A stretch of 7,046 nt of DNA from Tannerella sp. (GTDB taxonomy: Bacteria > Bacteroidota > Bacteroidia > Bacteroidales > Tannerellaceae), in contig JAISGW010000134.1 of NCBI GenBank assembly GCA_031262895.1, positions 1 through 7,046 on the forward strand, read 5' to 3'. The number at the start of each line of letters is the position of its first letter. Position 1 is the first letter of the stretch. This document shows, piece by piece, positions 4,247-7,046 of this stretch. The notes beneath the pieces are model-generated. The model was not told the DNA's origin. It saw only the letters and a list, made by a program, of their open reading frames with translations, and did not search any database. The translations under genes were made by a program, and so were the position numbers.

Positions 4247-7036
4247 ATGCGTTTAGGAATCAAACTTTTATGTATTTCCTTACTCTCGCTGGCCGGGAGT
4301 TTTGCTGATTTGGACGCCCAAGTCGACTCCTTGGCCGTGGCAAAGGCCGACAGCCTACGCAGCCTTCCGGCCGATTCTTCCAAGTTGAAAAAGGATACGG
4401 TTCCGCAATCCAAGAACGCGCTTGAGGCGCCGGTCAACTATCAGGCCGCCGATTCCATCATCATGACCGCCACCAACCGGGCTTACCTTTATGGCAAGAG
4501 CGACGTGAAGTATCAGAAAATCGAATTGGGTTCCGAAATCATAGAAATGAGCCTCGACAGCAGCTTAGTTTACGCCAAATACGGTATAGACAGCGTGGGT
4601 GAGGAATTCGGCTGGCCGCTTTTCAAGGAAGGCAGCGACCAATACGAGTCGCGTAGCATGCGCTATAATTTCAAGTCGAAAAAGGGATTCATCACCGACG
4701 TGATTACCCAGCAAGGCGAGGGTTATGTCACCGCCGTGCGCACGAAAAAGGAAGCCGGCGACGTGATGAACATGACCGGGGGCGAATACACCACCTGCGA
4801 CGACCACGACGACCCGCATTTTTACTTTAAAATGACCCGCGCTAAGGTGCGGCCGAAAAAGAACATCGTCACCGGCCCCGTTTACCTCGTCCTGGCCGAC
4901 GTGCCCCTCTACCCCATCGGCCTTCCCTTCTGCTATTTCCCTTTCTCCAGCACCTATTCTTCGGGCATCCTTTTTCCGACTTTCGGCGAGGAATCCACGC
5001 GCGGCTTTTATATGCGCGACGGCGGTTATTACTTTGCCATCAATGATTACATGGATTTGGCGCTTACCGGAGAACTGTACTCCAAAGGCTCCTGGGGAGT
5101 GACCGCCCGCACCACGCTCAAGAAACGTTACAAATACAACGGCAGTTTCAACGGCTCCTACCTTGTCACCAAACTGGGCGATAAGGGACTGCCCGACTAC
5201 AGCCTGACGAAGGACCTGAAACTGACCGGCACCTTCAGCGTGGACCCCAAGTCGGCGCCCTACCATACCTTTTCCATTAGCGCCAATTTCGCCACAACCG
5301 GCTACGACCGCAACGACGTGCAAGGCTTGTACAGCCCCACCTCGACGCAGAACACCAAAAGTTCCAGCGTCAGCTATTCCAAACGCTTCCCGAACAGCCC
5401 CTTCAGCTTCACCATGGCTTCGAACATCAACCAGGTGACCAGCGACACCACCCTGGCCATGACCCTGCCCGACATGAACATCACCATGAGCCGTATCTAT
5501 CCTTTCAAGCGAAAAAAGGCGGCCGGCAGCGAACGCTGGTACGAGAAAATCTCCATGAGCTACAACGGCTCTCTGCGCAACAGCATCTCCACCAAGGAAT
5601 ACAAATTCCTGCACTCCAGCCTGCTGAAGGACTGGAAGAACGGCATGCAGCACCAGATTCCCATTAGTGCCACCTTCAACCTGTTCAATTATATCAACCT
5701 CTCCCCTTCCATCAACTATACGGAACGCTGGTACACCAACAAAATAGAGAAGGGCTACGACCGTCAGAGTAATTCCGTCATCAACGTGGACACCACTTAC
5801 GGTTTCTACCGCGTCTGGAATTACAGCACCTCCCTTTCGGCTTCAACCACGGTTTACGGTTTCTTCCAACCGACCCCCGTCTTCAAGAAACTCACCTCAT
5901 GGATTCCCTGGGTGCGTGACATCATGACCATACGGCACAAGTCGGATTTCTCCGTCAGCCTCGGCTATTCGCCCAATTTCGGCGACAAACGCTACGGTTA
6001 TTACAAGACCCTGAGTTATATGAACAACCAAGGCGAGAAGCAGACCATTACCTATTCGCCTTTCGAAAACGGCATGTTCGGCGTGCCCGGGCAAGGCAGT
6101 TCCGGCAGCCTCAGCTTCACCTGGGATAATAACATAGAAGGGAAATTCCATTCGGCCAAGGATACCACCGGCCAGGGCGTGAAGAAGAGCATCATCGACA
6201 AGCTGTCCTTCTCCACCAGCTACAACATGATGGCCGACTCTTTCCAATGGAGCAACATCAACGTGGGCTTGCGCCTGAAGCTGACCAAGAGCTATTCCAT
6301 CAACCTCAACGGCGTGTTCGACCCTTATACCTACAAAGTGAGCCAAGCCGCCAACGGCAGCTACAGTTTCCGCCGCCAGAACGTGTTGCGCATCGCCGAC
6401 GGCAAGGGCTTCGGGCGGCTGATGTCGACCGGCACGAGCTTTTCTTACACGTTTAACAATGACGTCATCAAGAAGTGGTTCGGCAAGGGCGACAAAAGCG
6501 ACAAGGATAAGGGCGGCAAAAAAGAACCGGATGCCGACCAGCCGGCTTCCACCCTCGACCAGTTCGGTGAAATCAAGAGCTTAGTGCCGGCGGGCAGCGG
6601 CGCGGGAGGAGGCCGCCTGCTGGAAGAAAAGAAAAAGACCAGTGGTGACACCGACGCCGACGGCTACTGGATAAACAATGTCCCCTGGAGCCTTTCGGTA
6701 AACTACAGCCTCAACCTCGGCTACGGCGATTTCAATTACAAAAAAGCTGAGTATAACTATAAAATAACCAATGCCCTCAGCTTTAGCGGGAATATCCAGC
6801 CCACGAAGAATTGGCAGATGAACTTTAACGCCACCTACGACTTCGACCGGCACAAGATTTCTTACCTGACCTGCAACCTGACGCGCAACATGCACTGCTT
6901 CCGCATGACGGCCAGCTTTATTCCCGTCGGCCCGTACAAGTCGTACACCTTTTCCATTGCCGTCAGCTCTTCCCTGTTGAAAGACATCAAATACGACCGC
7001 CGCTCCAACTACCGCGAAGGTCAAACCTGGTATTAA
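4247..7036 (+). CDS. lptD: LPS-assembly outer-membrane protein LptD
   Basis: The 929-residue protein is predicted to be the outer-membrane beta-barrel that, with a LptE partner, inserts lipopolysaccharide into the outer leaflet. Residues 1-25 form a signal peptide (RLGIK, then LLCISLLSLAGSF), with probable cleavage near DAQ-VDS. After a Ser/Lys/Asp-rich linker, residues about 65-215 fit the periplasmic beta-jellyroll (OstA-like) domain. GEYTTCDDHDDPHFYF (179-194) and VYLVLADVPLYPIGLPF (212-228) match the conserved junction with the barrel. SGILFPTFGEESTRGFYMRDGGYYF follows the family's SGFLIPxxG block. The remainder is rich in alternating aromatic and polar strands typical of a barrel and ends in ...REGQTWY. 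A charged low-complexity stretch at about 745-806 interrupts the barrel and is probably a surface or periplasmic loop. The mature protein has four Cys: 184, 229, 876 and 884. The gene has its own promoter and diverges from the inositol-lipid operon. The start is the first ATG giving a complete signal peptide. Confidence 0.88.
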   Translation: MRLGIKLLCISLLSLAGSFADLDAQVDSLAVAKADSLRSLPADSSKLKKDTVPQSKNALEAPVNYQAADSIIMTATNRAYLYGKSDVKYQKIELGSEIIEMSLDSSLVYAKYGIDSVGEEFGWPLFKEGSDQYESRSMRYNFKSKKGFITDVITQQGEGYVTAVRTKKEAGDVMNMTGGEYTTCDDHDDPHFYFKMTRAKVRPKKNIVTGPVYLVLADVPLYPIGLPFCYFPFSSTYSSGILFPTFGEESTRGFYMRDGGYYFAINDYMDLALTGELYSKGSWGVTARTTLKKRYKYNGSFNGSYLVTKLGDKGLPDYSLTKDLKLTGTFSVDPKSAPYHTFSISANFATTGYDRNDVQGLYSPTSTQNTKSSSVSYSKRFPNSPFSFTMASNINQVTSDTTLAMTLPDMNITMSRIYPFKRKKAAGSERWYEKISMSYNGSLRNSISTKEYKFLHSSLLKDWKNGMQHQIPISATFNLFNYINLSPSINYTERWYTNKIEKGYDRQSNSVINVDTTYGFYRVWNYSTSLSASTTVYGFFQPTPVFKKLTSWIPWVRDIMTIRHKSDFSVSLGYSPNFGDKRYGYYKTLSYMNNQGEKQTITYSPFENGMFGVPGQGSSGSLSFTWDNNIEGKFHSAKDTTGQGVKKSIIDKLSFSTSYNMMADSFQWSNINVGLRLKLTKSYSINLNGVFDPYTYKVSQAANGSYSFRRQNVLRIADGKGFGRLMSTGTSFSYTFNNDVIKKWFGKGDKSDKDKGGKKEPDADQPASTLDQFGEIKSLVPAGSGAGGGRLLEEKKKTSGDTDADGYWINNVPWSLSVNYSLNLGYGDFNYKKAEYNYKITNALSFSGNIQPTKNWQMNFNATYDFDRHKISYLTCNLTRNMHCFRMTASFIPVGPYKSYTFSIAVSSSLLKDIKYDRRSNYREGQTWY

Positions 7037-7046
7037 ATCAAAATAA

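Noticed and set aside
4565..5653. Minus-strand open frame of 362 codons
   Set aside because: Long only because the lptD codons are C-rich in third position; it is Val/Gly/His-rich without a family motif.

Overview
The window looks like chromosomal DNA of a Bacteroidales bacterium (Bacteroides/Prevotella relatives). The evidence is two divergent promoters of the Bacteroidetes type (-7 box TAnnTTTG), A-rich leaders instead of strong Shine-Dalgarno sequences, a Bacteroidetes-type LptD and a Bacteroides-like myo-inositol-phosphate synthase. Base composition is moderate, roughly half G+C by eye. I cannot name a genus or species.

Layout. Positions 1-264 hold no gene: a four-copy 7-bp tandem repeat (30-57) and an array of four 41-bp units, each a hairpin, plus a fifth half-unit (87-260). 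Positions 265-4072 are a tight four-gene operon on the minus strand. In transcription order it encodes myo-inositol-1-phosphate synthase (4072-2774), a sugar-phosphate-type nucleotidyltransferase (2774-2070, joined by a TGATG stop/start overlap), an ATP-grasp enzyme of unknown substrate (2048-1161), and an integral-membrane CDP-alcohol phosphatidyltransferase (1191-265, overlapping the previous gene by 31 bp). Positions 4073-4246 are a divergent promoter region. Positions 4247-7036 on the plus strand encode an LptD-type outer-membrane LPS-assembly protein. The last ten bases hold nothing recognisable.

How the genes may work together. Glucose-6-phosphate is cyclised to inositol-1-phosphate. 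The nucleotidyltransferase probably activates it with CTP to CDP-inositol, and the membrane enzyme probably transfers phosphoinositol to a lipid alcohol such as diacylglycerol. This reverses the usual chemistry, in which the lipid is the CDP-activated partner, and needs no phosphatidylinositol-phosphate phosphatase; none is present here. From memory, a CDP-inositol lipid route was shown in Rhodothermus marinus, and a second putative PI route without a PIP intermediate was reported as common in Prevotella. The outline of the pathway is therefore probably known, while the ATP-grasp gene inside the operon is the unexplained part. All assignments come from reading motifs; no search was run.
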